Origin: Paragyromitra xinjiangensis
Taxonomy: Eukaryota; Ascomycota; Pezizomycetes; Pezizales; Discinaceae
Length of the DNA stretch: 64,000 nt
Reading direction: 5' to 3'
Assembly (NCBI GenBank): GCA_038503065.1
Contig: JBCAMK010000009.1
Coordinates: 1,860,001-1,924,000 of the forward strand
Part shown: one piece after another, positions 32,885-43,620 of the stretch
Numbering within the stretch: the first letter of the stretch is position 1
Layout of the letters: each line of letters opens with the position of its first letter
The notes under the pieces: model-generated
What the model was told of the DNA's origin: nothing
Database searches by the model: none
Seen by the model: only the letters and a program-made list of their open reading frames with translations
Program-made: the position numbers and the translations under genes

Positions 32885-35426
32885 ATGCTGTTTTCGAGAT
32901 TCTACAGCTCATTTCTCTGCTTGGCCCATGTCTCAGCTTCATTTGTTGCCGACAGATTTGTTACAACAAATGAAGAATGCTCATGTATAGGCTGCTCAAG
33001 CCCTAATTACCTTGTCTCTTCGAGTGTAAAGCTCGGTGGTATCACTTATTATATCCCTCCTAAACCGATCGTAGGTTCCCATCGGATCCCTTTTCGAGAC
33101 GCTACAATACTTACTAGCTATTTAGGCTAACGGGATCTGTTCCCCGACTTTTACACCTACAACTCTGATTAAGATTTCTCCATCTGATCTACCGATCACT
33201 AGCACCTGGCTCAACGACAAAATAGGCAAATTTATAACTACCGACGATGTTTTCACTCCGGATTTCTTAGCCTCTATCTCTTTTGTTAGCAGAGCCTCAC
33301 TCGGGAGAGCGTTTAGCGACGGAGATCTTGACCTGGCCGACTTTTATGCACAATGGAAAATGACTGGGTCCGTGGTTTCTGTTATAATCTGGAAGGGAGA
33401 AGATGAGTTGTTTGAGGGCCCGTATTTTCTAAGTCATGAGGGGATGAAGCAAGCTTGGAGGGTTTATGAGGATCCACTTGATGCATTTCAGGTTGGCGTT
33501 GTTCCGTCATTTGATGATCCGGGCAGGTGAGTCCTAGCTTCCTCTGATAATTCTTCTCTTGGCGAAGAATTCTAAATGCGGTAAACACAATAAATACTAG
33601 CTTTCAACCACTTCCAATCTCCATAACGTCTAGTACACACCTCTCAATTGCGGTTCCTAGCCGTCTCTACTCCCATCCGCCTACCCCTGAGAAGCCACTA
33701 TCCGGTCTTCGTATTGGAATCAAAGACATAATCGACCTTTCCGGGCTTCCAACCTCACACCAAAGTCGTGCATATCTAACACTTCGCGGGGGCCCATTAG
33801 AAAATACCGCATCGGCAATTCAAACACTTATCAACAAGGGTGCAGTGATAGTCGGGAAAACAAGGACTACGCAGTTTGCTGCCGGCGAACAGGCATCAGG
33901 GGACTGGATCGACTTTTTGCCGCCGTGGAATCCGAGAGGTGATGGATGGCAAGTTCCGGGGATGAGTTCAGCGGGGTCAGCAAGTGCCGTTGCCGGGTAT
34001 GAGTGGCTTGATGGTGCTGTAGGAAGCGATAGTGGGTTCTACTTACAACTTGCTTTGAGATTGGGCAGAAGCTAACGAAGTTTATTCTTCGGATTTGTAT
34101 AGCCCTTGGAAGCATGACTGGGCCTGCAGCGCTCCAGGGTCTGTTTGGGAATAGAATTAGTACAGGGGTTTTAGAGCTGGATGGTGTCATGCCAATCACT
34201 AAGTTTGTTCTCTATAGACGCTATGCGGCGGGTATCTGAGTAATTACTGATATTGACCGTAATATAGAGTCTTGGATACCCTCGGCTTCTTCGCCCGCGA
34301 CATTAAAGTTTTCAACACAGTCCTCAAAGCATGGCTTCCGGAAACCATAGATGAAAACCAAGGACACTACAACCTTCCTAAAACCCTCATCTATCCAACC
34401 GACCACTTCCCACTCTCTCCACCAGAGGTCCAAGCGCCAATCTCAGCCTTTGTCGAAAAACTTGAAGCTTTCCTTCGTGTCCGCAAGAGCGAGATAAGTT
34501 TCGCGGAAGAGTGGAAGAAGACGGCGTCTTTCGCCAAAGGGGTTGATATCCGCGACTACCTGAAAACGGTTGTTAGTACGCTGCAACTAAAAGGGAGCTG
34601 GGATAATAGTAGGTGGTTTGCGGACGAGTATGAAAGGGTTTTTGATAGGGAGATGGAAGTTCATTCGCAAGTTAAACACAAGTGGTTGGTCATCCCGAAA
34701 CTCGTATTCCTGGGCGGTACTGATGTAGGTGAGGGTTGAAGGAAACTTGGTGCACAGATCACGGATGAGCAGAAGGAGGAGGCGGAAAGGAAAATGAGGG
34801 AATACACGCAGTGGTTAGACAAACAGTTTTTCAGTGATGGCTGTGGGAGTGGACTGCTCGTTCTGCCGTTGTGGGAGGTGGGTAAGGTGATGTATAGGAA
34901 TGGGTACAGAGGGTTTGTCTTACGATCTTTCTCCTTTGGGAAGGTGAGAGTTGTGAAGACTAACGTGTTGTAGCCCACCGGAGGAGGTAAACTATATTGG
35001 TATGGGATGGTACGAAGGTCTTGAGCCGGTTTTGGCGGGTCTGCCGGTCGTTGTCGTACCTGGTTTGTCTCTCTGCTCAGTCTTATTTGAATACTGGGAT
35101 AGGAGCTAAAGTTAGACTTTGAAAGTTGGGCAATTTCCGTATGAATCCCGAATGACGGGGAGGAAGGAATGGTTACCTGTTGGTTTAGCTGTGGTTGCAG
35201 CGAGAAGTAAGTATCACGTTCTATTTATATGTGGTTGAGGTTAGGGTAGACTAATATATCTTTCTCCATAGATTGTGACCTTATGCTTGCGGAATTGTTG
35301 GAAACATTTTTAGGTGAAGTGGGGATGGAGAAAGTGAAGACGGGAAGGGTGGCTTTTGATATTGAAGACGTGTTGGAACCTGGCGAAGATTTACAAGGAG
35401 CGGTGCACATCAAGGATGAGCTGTGA
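32885..35426 (+). CDS. Secreted amidase-signature (AS) family hydrolase (676 aa, 9 exons)
   Basis: Exons: 32885-33070, 33126-33526, 33601-34031, 34103-34202, 34268-34684, 34742-34912, 34974-35062, 35126-35206, 35272-35426. The introns are GT-AG, 55-74 nt, and the frame is continuous. The start has a hydrophobic signal-like peptide ([20 protein letters not shown]). Residues about 25-195 are an extra N-terminal region. The AS fold follows, with GLRIGIKD (catalytic Lys237), [10 protein letters not shown] (cis-Ser318) and [13 protein letters not shown] (nucleophile Ser343). The triad spacing of 81 and 25 residues is close to that of known AS enzymes. The family hydrolyses amide bonds; the substrate here cannot be told. 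The usual GGS before the nucleophile is LGS here, and the Arg after it is Thr. Intron 5 (GTTGGT donor) is needed to avoid an in-frame TGA. Confidence 0.82.
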
Positions 35427-35947
35427 TAGATGAAGGGTTGGATTGGTTGATATTATAAGTAGTTGGGGCGTATATCTACGCGCGTTAGTAGTTACCATGT
35501 ACTCATGAGCAAAAGCGTTCTAACTGTTACACCTCAAGACGTAGAGAATCACTAGCGGAAAATATGTGGTTAGTCATTGTGATGGACTGCTAGACTAGGG
35601 TCAACTTATCATTAACTATCACTCGAGTATATGAAGTCATGTGATCACAAAACCCTGGGAAGTCCGGAATTGAGCGCTTCCGGAGTGCCCGAGTAAATTA
35701 TGAATCTTTATAACACATGGCTCCCTTGCTTATCTATTCCTTCACTCAAGGTTAAGCCACACTGTATAATCCACGAGTCGAGTCAAGTGGGACCCTTAAA
35801 ACCCAATCTCACAGTTAAAACCTATTTTTTCACGCGAGCCTGCACGAAGAGCTAACGGAGATATAATCACGCCATATCACTCGAACATGTAGTCTGTCAA
35901 AAATAATTTTCTGCATACACAGTTGATATCCGAGAAACCTGATATCT
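35427..35947. other. Convergent spacer, no gene
   Basis: This lies between the 3' ends of the amidase (+) and the arabinanase (-). No reading frame or repeat of note. Confidence 0.6.
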
Positions 35948-37183
35948 TTAAACAGTAGGCCACCCTCCACTCCACCCAATAATATTCCACCCGAACCTCT
36001 TCTGTCCATCCCCATAACCAACCGTAGTATCCACTATTCTATGTTAGCCCTCCCTAGACAAAGGGGAACCAAGATGCACTTACCATAGTGGTAATACAGA
36101 ACTGAACCACCGGCAGCAGAATCCGCAAATACACCTCTGTTTAAGTACGTATATTAGTATAAATCTCCTGAGGGGTTGGGGGTGCCACTTACTGTCCACC
36201 AGGACCGTATGTAGTGTCATGACTCGCTAGGACGGTAGTACCACCGCTTGACTTGCAGGAGACACCGTTTCGGTCGTACTATCATGGTTATTAGCGTTGA
36301 ACTGGGTGGTGGTCGTGGGGGTCTTACGTAGGCGCCGTTAATAGCAGTAGATACACAAACGTTGATTCTATACTCGTTTCCTTGCGCAGGTCGGCTAGAA
36401 TCGTAACCTGGTAGAAATAGTAAGTCTCAGCTCCGGGGGGGGGGGGTCTATGGTACTCGACATACCGCAGCAAGTCCCAGATGAGAAGAAGAGATAGTAG
36501 TATGGCGAGCGGTAGTAGATATTGGATCCTTCGATTGCATGAGAGCCGGAGGCGTTGTATGCGATCTGGACGGAACTGCCGGATGCTGTGAGAGGGGGGT
36601 TGTTCATCGGGACCTAATTTACCGTGGTTAGTAACTAGTTGAAGTTTGGGGGAGGGGATAAAACACATACCTGGTAAATATCACCCCAGAAACTTCCGAA
36701 GCTCATATAATAGTTTCCTTCACCTGTGAGAACTAGGTTGCCGTCAATGGCGTTGTAGGCGCTGCCGGAATAACTGCGGATACCGGCGCTCCCATGGTCT
36801 GTCCAGGTACCAACATCCATAGTAGTTGAGGTTGCAACACCAATAGCTGATTCCTGAGATCCGAAAGTAGAGACGGAGTAGTAGAGGTAGTACACGTCGC
36901 CAACTTTGGAAATATCAGGAGCCCAGAGATCGGTGTTTCCAGCTAAACTAATTGAAGAACCACTTGGGAGAGCACTTCCTTTGATGGTCCATGGTCCGGA
37001 AATGGAGGACGCAGTCGCAATTTGGATTTTGTTACCGGTGGAGAATCTAAAGTAGGTTCCGTCTGAGGTGCGACGGATCACGGCGGGGTCGTGGACATTG
37101 CAGGAACCGCTGCAGGCACCAGGGTTGGCGTATGAGTAGACGCTCGCGAAGAGCGAGGTTAGGAAGAGAAGAGCAAAGATCAT
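35948..37183 (-). CDS. Endo-1,5-alpha-L-arabinanase, GH43, secreted (321 aa, 6 exons)
   Basis: Minus-strand exons: 37183-36671, 36613-36466, 36407-36328, 36278-36193, 36136-36084, 36033-35948. The GT-AG introns are 49-58 nt. A signal peptide ([19 protein letters not shown]) precedes the five-bladed propeller. Catalytic residues expected in GH43 are visible: Asp32 in [10 protein letters not shown] (base), Asp147 in YNAIDGN (pKa modulator) and Glu199 in [11 protein letters not shown] (acid). Downstream, [18 protein letters not shown] and the closing [18 protein letters not shown] are typical of fungal arabinanases. Length is normal for the family. It cleaves the alpha-1,5-arabinan side chains of pectin outside the cell. 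Intron 2 contains a run of 12 G (plus strand). Confidence 0.92.
36435..36446 (+). repeat. Poly-G homopolymer (12 bases) inside a GH43 intron
   Basis: Twelve consecutive G on the plus strand (C on the coding strand) lie within the 58-nt second intron of the arabinanase. Sequencing errors are common in such runs. Because the run is intronic, a length change would not alter the protein, but it would alter a very small intron. Confidence 0.9.
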
Positions 37184-39825
37184 GGTGATTTTGGTGTTCT
37201 GTACGCTGGAGTGGAGTAAACATTGGGGAAACGCTCTAATTTAAAGTTCTGGAGAAACGTGTTAAGGTGTATGAACTACTCTATAGTTTAGCTTTTCGCA
37301 AGGTCTTACTTGCTATTGAGTATGTGTTTAAGCCTAAGATTGGCCTTGGCCTTGAAGGGTATGAGCTGAGGGGCAGAGCTTCGGAAGAGCTACGACCGAA
37401 GCAATTCTCCATCTATGATGCCCCTGTTGAAGAGTTAATGATGCGCCTAAGATTCACATCAATATAAATTTTAAGGATAGACTAGGGTTTAATTTCAGCC
37501 GGAATACGAACCGAAGGTTGGTTTGTTTCTTCATAGACTTCTATACCCCACAACCTGTGCTATATAGCTAGTTATATGTACCCCGCAACCGTGTTCCTAA
37601 GCCATGGATTATCTCTAGAACGGCAGATTCTTCCCCGTTAAACGTTTAGCTTTCGCGGCTAAATGATCAGTGGTAAGGCTGGGCTTTTGTGGATCATCTG
37701 TATGGGTTTGATGTGGTCGGAGGAAATGTTGGGGTTTATGGAGAATTGAAATACCGAGGCTCGGGGCTTTGCGAAGACTGGAGCCGCGTCCCGGAAGTTC
37801 CGTCCGGGGTGCAGGGGTTTTGTTTTGGGTTTTATAGGTTGGTATTCGGGGTTTTAGGTGTTTTTCCGAGTATTGTGGTTTTGTTAGGTACAAGTGTGTG
37901 CAAGCGAGACTTGGTAGATGAGTGGGATGAGGCGAGAGACTCACGGTTTGTCACTCGTGTCTAAGACATGGCTAGGGATAGAAATGTCTTTTCAACTTAT
38001 CTTTTGGTATTTTGTGCTCCTAGTAACACCAAAAGTGAGGGGAAAATACCAAGGACAATAAGTAGTTCACAAACGCTATATTCCTTCGATCGACAAGAAT
38101 GCTTGAGCAGCAGTGCGTGATACCCCTGCTACAAACGAAACCACGTTTCCCCATCGATAAATCAATCATCATACCAACAAGCCAATTTTCAGCATTACTA
38201 CCCTGTCTCTGACGGAATAGCCATCGAGTCAGCCCGGCCGCAAGATCAATTAGTATTGTATTTGACTGGTGAGAGATATGAAGCAGTCGGACTGTCTAGG
38301 CCATATTAGCTCACGGGACGGACAAGATGTTTTTGGGTTCAACTGCTGAGTGCCGAAATAATAACAGTCTTTTGGCTTTGATCTATTAGGCTTTCCTATA
38401 GGGACGGGATAGACGCCACTGAGATGGGTTTGTGATTTTTGAGATGAACGTTTAATTGGCAATTGATGAAGATCTAGCATTAAACGGGGCAAGAAGAGCA
38501 ACATAAATACAGAATGACCCCATCATTGGTGTCTTCCTTAGTCCTGGCTGACTGAGCTATCACGTGCACGGAAGCACATCACAACAGTGGAGAGTCATAG
38601 GGTTCGAATATCAGAACCCTACGGCATTAAGTTGTATGGGAGGTATTTAATAACATGCTGGGAAACGTCTCATGAACCCGAACGGTACTCGAGCGACCTT
38701 GGCCTTCGAATACTTTCTGGTTTGCCTTTCGTGAATGGCTCCCCTGGTATCTTAATGTGGTTGCTGGATTTCGGGCGAATTTCTTGCTATCTTCAAAACC
38801 TTCAAGCATCAAATAGTTTTGTTTATGCCGTCAATCTACTCTGACATAGTGTTTTACTTCGGGTTCGCTCAAAAGCCGACTGGAATTCTCTGAAACTACA
38901 GACCGGATAGCACAAATATGGGGACACAGTTCGATACCGTGAGCCGAGTGACCCTTCGTGACTCCCATTAAACCTGATCGGTTATCGACGAAGCGGGTAT
39001 GTATGTAGCGCATAAAGGGCAAGAACTAGTCAGGAGAATCAGATCAGCTGATTTCCTTGGTCGAATCCCAGACCGCCTGCATAGTTTCGTAAGCGTATCA
39101 TAGTATTTCCCCCGACTCTATTTAATTGCATTCCTGCTTCTTCTCTATTTTTACTGATGTTTGTGGGATCCAGAAAGTATTGCATCGCCCCCACTTGAGG
39201 GAACTACACAGCCCCGTGTATCCAAAATTGGATCGGGGCAGGGGTCGGAAGCTCTCGTTAGCTTTCGTATCGATACGCATGCCCAGTGAATTTGAAGCTG
39301 CACGAGAGCAATGGCGGGGGATTATCTAAACTCGAGAGGTCCGAGGGTGCTGGCTTGGCGCAGGGTTTCGTCGTCTGGCATGGTAAGCACCAGTAGAGTG
39401 CAGGTTCTAAGGTATATCTACTAACATATGTAATGTTCAATGTACAATTAGAGACTCAAATTGATGAATTAGCTGGCGGGGAAGAAACCGGGGAAGCTAT
39501 TTCAGCCAAAAGTAGTGGGAGGTATCATACAGTACCGTCAGCCTCAAACATATGGGATGGGAGGTGTCACATTTTCTATGATTGGTAGGTTAAGTAATAC
39601 TAATATTTAGTCGACTCTTTTATGATTACCTATGCATCTTTAGATGCTGCACCGTTTATTGACATGGCAAGGATAGACCCATGCTGTTAACCAATTGCCA
39701 ATCCGATCCAACCGCATCGTTGTATTCTGTAGCTATATAACTCCACATTCACATTCTCTTGTTCTTATCACTACATCGATCCGTCGCCAACGCCTAATAA
39801 CATAAAATACACAGGAAAACCATCA
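37184..39825. other. 2.6 kb intergenic, no supported gene
   Basis: Several open frames of 60-110 codons overlap on both strands without family motifs. No tRNA or repeat family was recognised. It contains the upstream regions of the arabinanase (left) and epoxide hydrolase (right). Confidence 0.45.
39734..39740 (+). promoter_or_regulatory. Candidate TATA box of the epoxide hydrolase gene
   Basis: TATATAA in the context AGCTATATAACTCC lies about 90 bp upstream of the ATG at 39826. Sequence and distance suit a core promoter. This is inference. Confidence 0.4.
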
Positions 39826-41177
39826 ATGGCACTCCCAACCCCAACCCCGTTCAAAATCTCCGTCCCAGAAGACCTCCTCACCTTCATCAACGACCGAGTC
39901 AGCACCGCACGCCTGCCCGCTCCAATCAAGCACACAGAGGGCGAAGGCTGGACCCATGGTCTCCCAATCGACACTCTATCTTCACTCCGAACGTACTGGA
40001 CTAAAGAATACAACTGGCGCTCAATCGAAGCCCGTATAAACGAAACTTTCAACCAATTCACGCTCCCCATCTCCTCCTCAGGCGAAGACCTAACCATCCA
40101 CTTCGTCCACCACCGCTCTACTCGCGAAGATGCCATCCCCCTGATCTTCGTCCACGGCTGGCCCGGCTCCTTCCTCGAAGTCGAAAAGATCCTCCCTCTC
40201 CTTACCTCACCCCCACCGAAACAACCCGCATTCCACGTCGTCGCGCCTTCCCTCCCCGGCTTCGGCTTCTCCTCCGCCCCCCAGAATGCAGGGTTCACAC
40301 CGAAGAAAATCGCCGCGGTAATGAATAAGCTCATGTTAACCCTCGGGTACACCACCTACGTCGCACAAGGCGGAGACTGGGGGTCTATGATAACCCGGTT
40401 AATGGCACTCGACCACCCCACCTCCTGCATCGGAGTCCACGTAAACTTCGTTGTAGCAACCCCACCATCACCGTTGTGGAACCCGCTTGAAATCGCATGG
40501 CTGCTTTTACGATGGTTCACGGACTCGGAGAAGGAGGCGTTGAAACGGATGCAGTGGTGGATAAAGAAGGAGTCTGGGTATTCGCGGATTATGGGGACGA
40601 AGCCTATGACCGTGTCGTATGCGTTGACTGATTCGCCATTGGGGATGTTGGCGTGGATTAGAGAGAAGATGGAGCCGTTGGTGGATGGGTATGCGTGGAG
40701 CGATGAAGAGTGTATTACGTGGACTATGGTAGGTGCTTTGGGTTTTTGTGTGGTGTGGTACGATGCTGATGGGGTAGATGTATATTATCCCGGGGACTTG
40801 CGCGCCGGCGAATTTGTATAAGGATGGGACGGATAGTTTGAAAGCGGACTTGTTGGATCATATTATTGGGCCTGAGGTCTATTTCGGTGCTTCGCATTTT
40901 CCGAAAGGTTAGTGGGCTATGGTAGCTTTTGTTTATGGTTATTCACTAACAGCGGGTTTGTGAAGATGTTGGGTATGTCCCCATCTGGTGGGCGAAATGC
41001 AAAGTCGCCAAAAACATCGTGTTCTGGGAAGAACATGAGAAAGGAGGTCATTTCGCGTCTGTGGAGTGTCCGGAGGTGTTGGTTGATGATATTAGGAAGT
41101 TTGTGGAGAAGATTCAAGGTGAGAGTTGGACGAGACTTATCAAAGCTGGTGGGGAAAAATGGAAAGCTTCATTATAA
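39826..41177 (+). CDS. Epoxide hydrolase, microsomal type (EHN + alpha/beta hydrolase, 414 aa)
   Basis: Exons 39826-40728, 40778-40907 and 40966-41177. The introns are 49 and 58 nt, the second with a CACTAAC branch point. An epoxide hydrolase N-terminal (EHN) domain covers residues about 5-100 (PFKISVPEDLLTFINDRV, then YWTKEYNWR). The alpha/beta hydrolase core follows, with oxyanion-hole HGWPGS (from His110), nucleophile Asp184 in GGDWGS and catalytic His373 in KGGHFA. No membrane anchor is seen, so it is probably soluble, as in many fungi. Expected reaction: ring opening of epoxides to diols, for detoxification or secondary metabolism. The neighbours (GH enzymes, coiled-coil ORFs) give no pathway context. 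Confidence 0.9.
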
Positions 41178-41287
41178 GTTCTATTATAGTCTAGGGATAT
41201 GCAAAAATTGATTGGGTCGTGTCTATTGAATAACTATTCAAAAAAATCTATCCTGTGGCCATATCTACCCAACTAAACATTAATCCT

Positions 41288-41659
41288 TTACAACACTCTC
41301 TCTTCCCCCTCCACCCTCTCCCTCAGCTCCTCCACTCCCTCTTTCAGCAACCCCACTATACACACTCTCTCCACCAATGTCAACTTCAACTCATCCCTCG
41401 CAATAACCAAGATCTCTAACCGCAACCGCAAGTCTTTATTCCTCTCCTTCACCTCTTTCAGTACCCCTTCAGCTTTAACCTTAGCAGCTGTTGCCGCAGC
41501 ACACGCGGACGATGAAGCTTCTACTACTGTTTTCGCTGCAGTGATGTCGTTGTTTATGTCCTGGAGCTGCGCTTCCTTACCGGCGGCGACGTTTTGGAGG
41601 TATGTTAGTTCGGTTTGGAGCTCGGGGACAGTTTCGTGGATGGTGAATATTAGTGGCAT
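41288..41659 (-). CDS. Small predicted coiled-coil protein (123 aa)
   Basis: An ATG at 41659 (MPLIFTIHETVPELQTEL) opens a frame rich in Ala, Glu, Lys and Leu with heptad-like spacing (ELTYLQNVAAGKEAQL, LKEVKERNKDLRLRLEIL). The whole protein looks like one coiled coil. No family was recognised. It ends about 110 bp from the epoxide hydrolase stop, convergent with it. A second, similarly built ORF lies about 540 bp upstream on the same strand. Confidence 0.45.
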   Translation of the reverse strand: MPLIFTIHETVPELQTELTYLQNVAAGKEAQLQDINNDITAAKTVVEASSSACAAATAAKVKAEGVLKEVKERNKDLRLRLEILVIARDELKLTLVERVCIVGLLKEGVEELRERVEGEERVL

Positions 41660-42200
41660 TTTGGAGGTGGTGTGCTGGATGGTTTGATGGTGGGGGTGGG
41701 AAGGGGGGGTTTTATGTTAATGGGGAGTGGGGTTGGAGGAGGGGGTTTTCAGGATGGGTTGTGTTGGTGGGTGTCATTTTGAAGGAAGTGATAGGGTTGG
41801 TGGTTGGGGGTGTTGGAGAGCTTGGGAATGGGGAAGCTTGTTCGAGGGCCTACTTGGCATTGTTTGAGACCTGACTCGGGTGGTGAATGGGGAAATTTTG
41901 GTAAGGAGTGTGTTCTTCTTGGGGGTTTTTTCGGAAACATGCTATGCTGGTTGGGAAATTTGGTGGGTGATAAGTCGTGATTCATATTATGGTGTGGGGA
42001 TGGCCTAATCCGTTGGAGAAGGTATTTCTGGGCTTTTGTTAGGTTGTTGATGTTTTATTGATTTGTTTTGTTTATTATTGCGGGTTTTTGAGCCATGAGC
42101 AAATGGTGAATATGCAAAGAAAAGCCTGAACTCTGGTAAGGATTTCTATTCGCGCTAAGCCCTAACACGTCAATGATTAGAGTCCCATCTAGGATCAACC
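41660..42200. other. G-rich (plus strand) spacer between two coiled-coil ORFs
   Basis: No gene is supported. The plus strand is notably G-rich (GGGGGTGGG-type words) at about 41660-41900. Confidence 0.5.
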
Positions 42201-42659
42201 TCAAGACTGCTCCACATTGCCATCATTACAAAAGCTCCGTTCCAGAATCTTCTTAGTCCTCTCCCTCTCCCTCCGTTCCCACAGCAGCAATCCCCTCAGC
42301 CTTCCAATCTCCTCAGCAAGCGACGCATTATGCAAATTCAGATCCCGAACTTTGACTCTCAGTTCTACACACTCCCCTCGATGCTCCTCCAAAAGCTCCT
42401 CCGCCTGCATCGGGAGGTTTCTGACACGCCGGCATTCTTCCTCCATGGCGCTCAACTGTCTTAGTAAAGTTGACTTTTCGGCTTGGAATCTTAGGTTGTT
42501 GCTCTGGACTCTGGTTGCTTCGGATCTGGCGCGGGATAGCTGGGTTTTGTAGAATTCGCAGTTGGAGAGTGCGGTTTTGAGGTCTTTCTGGAGTGTTGCG
42601 GTTTCTTCGCGGTGTTTTTTGAGGGGGTGGGAGGGTCTTGGGAGACGGAAGTTGACCAT
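42201..42659 (-). CDS. Second small predicted coiled-coil protein (152 aa)
   Basis: An ATG at 42659 (MVNFRLPRPSHPLKKHRE) leads a highly charged frame with long heptad-like stretches (KDLKTALSNCEFYKTQL, VRDLNLHNASLAEEIGRL). There are no membrane spans or known domains. Size, strand and architecture match the ORF at 41288-41659, so the two may be diverged tandem duplicates, although sequence identity is not obvious by eye. The function is unknown. Confidence 0.5.
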   Translation of the reverse strand: MVNFRLPRPSHPLKKHREETATLQKDLKTALSNCEFYKTQLSRARSEATRVQSNNLRFQAEKSTLLRQLSAMEEECRRVRNLPMQAEELLEEHRGECVELRVKVRDLNLHNASLAEEIGRLRGLLLWERRERERTKKILERSFCNDGNVEQS

Positions 42660-43620
42660 TTTTGGTTGGTTGGGGTTGGATACTTTGTGGAGCTTGGGTG
42701 GTTAGTTATGATGTTACTGGTTTTGATGCTGGAGTTGAGTTCTCGTTAATGAGGTGCCTTCGCGTGCTGTTACTTATTGCTTTTCTCAGAGGGATCTCTA
42801 AAAATAGTAACTGTAAGGAAGTCATCGGGGAAACAAGTTGAAGAAGGGAAGTAGGTTGAAAACTTAATGCGAGTTAGAAGGGGTCGTCTGGGCCCGAAAA
42901 GCGAGTGTGTTGTTCTTGGAAGTCTCCGTGGCTGAAACCAATGTGCTTGAGGGTTGGGATGGCTGTTGATAAAGAAGTTGTTCAAAGAAATGGTTTTGTT
43001 GTTGGGTGGAGGATTGTTTTGTTTGTGTGGAGTTAATACGTTGTTTAACAAAGAGAACAAAGGGATTTGGGAACGGTTCAACAAACGTGATGTCTTTCGA
43101 ATCTCCTACTGGTTTTTTTATCTGGTTCTGTGGGGTTTGGTATTTGGATAAAGAAATCGGTTTAGAGTATGTGTTACCTTGAGTACGTGCGGTTGGGTAT
43201 AGTTGTAGTACGCTAACTGGATCAACAGGACTTTTCCTACTGGTAGGTTATGCAAGTAATTACCTGGCCTCAGAATTGCATGAAGGGATATATTTAGTGT
43301 TGGTGCCATGTGGCAGCTGAATCTGGGTATTGGATCGTATAGTCATGTTTATATCATTTGAAACACCAAAACGGTGCCGAAACGCTGTGCACACGTATCG
43401 TGAGCGGTGGCCAAGGGGGTATACTTAAAGCCGAACAGTTTTCTTGGGCGCCATTAAGAGCGGGTGTTGGTTTTCGTGGTGAAAGATTAGTCGCCGGGTA
43501 CGTGGAGTGGGATAGACACGTGCATAGCTAAAGTCATTTTGGGGAGTTGCACATGCAGACTTATTTATAAGTAATAATATTTAGATATTAATTTACCTTT
43601 ATGAATAAGTGACTATATAT
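42660..43620. other. Intergenic, no supported gene
   Basis: An AT-rich region between the coiled-coil ORFs and the 3' end of the GH115 gene. No repeats were recognised. Confidence 0.5.

Noticed and set aside
34685..34741. In-frame TGA making the amidase a pseudogene
   Set aside because: The TGA lies in a 57-nt GT-AG intron. Removing it restores the conserved [12 protein letters not shown] junction and the frame to the normal stop.
36324..36668. Alternative 114-codon minus-strand frame overlapping GH43
   Set aside because: It is a different frame through GH43 exons and introns. The six-exon arabinanase model explains the region.
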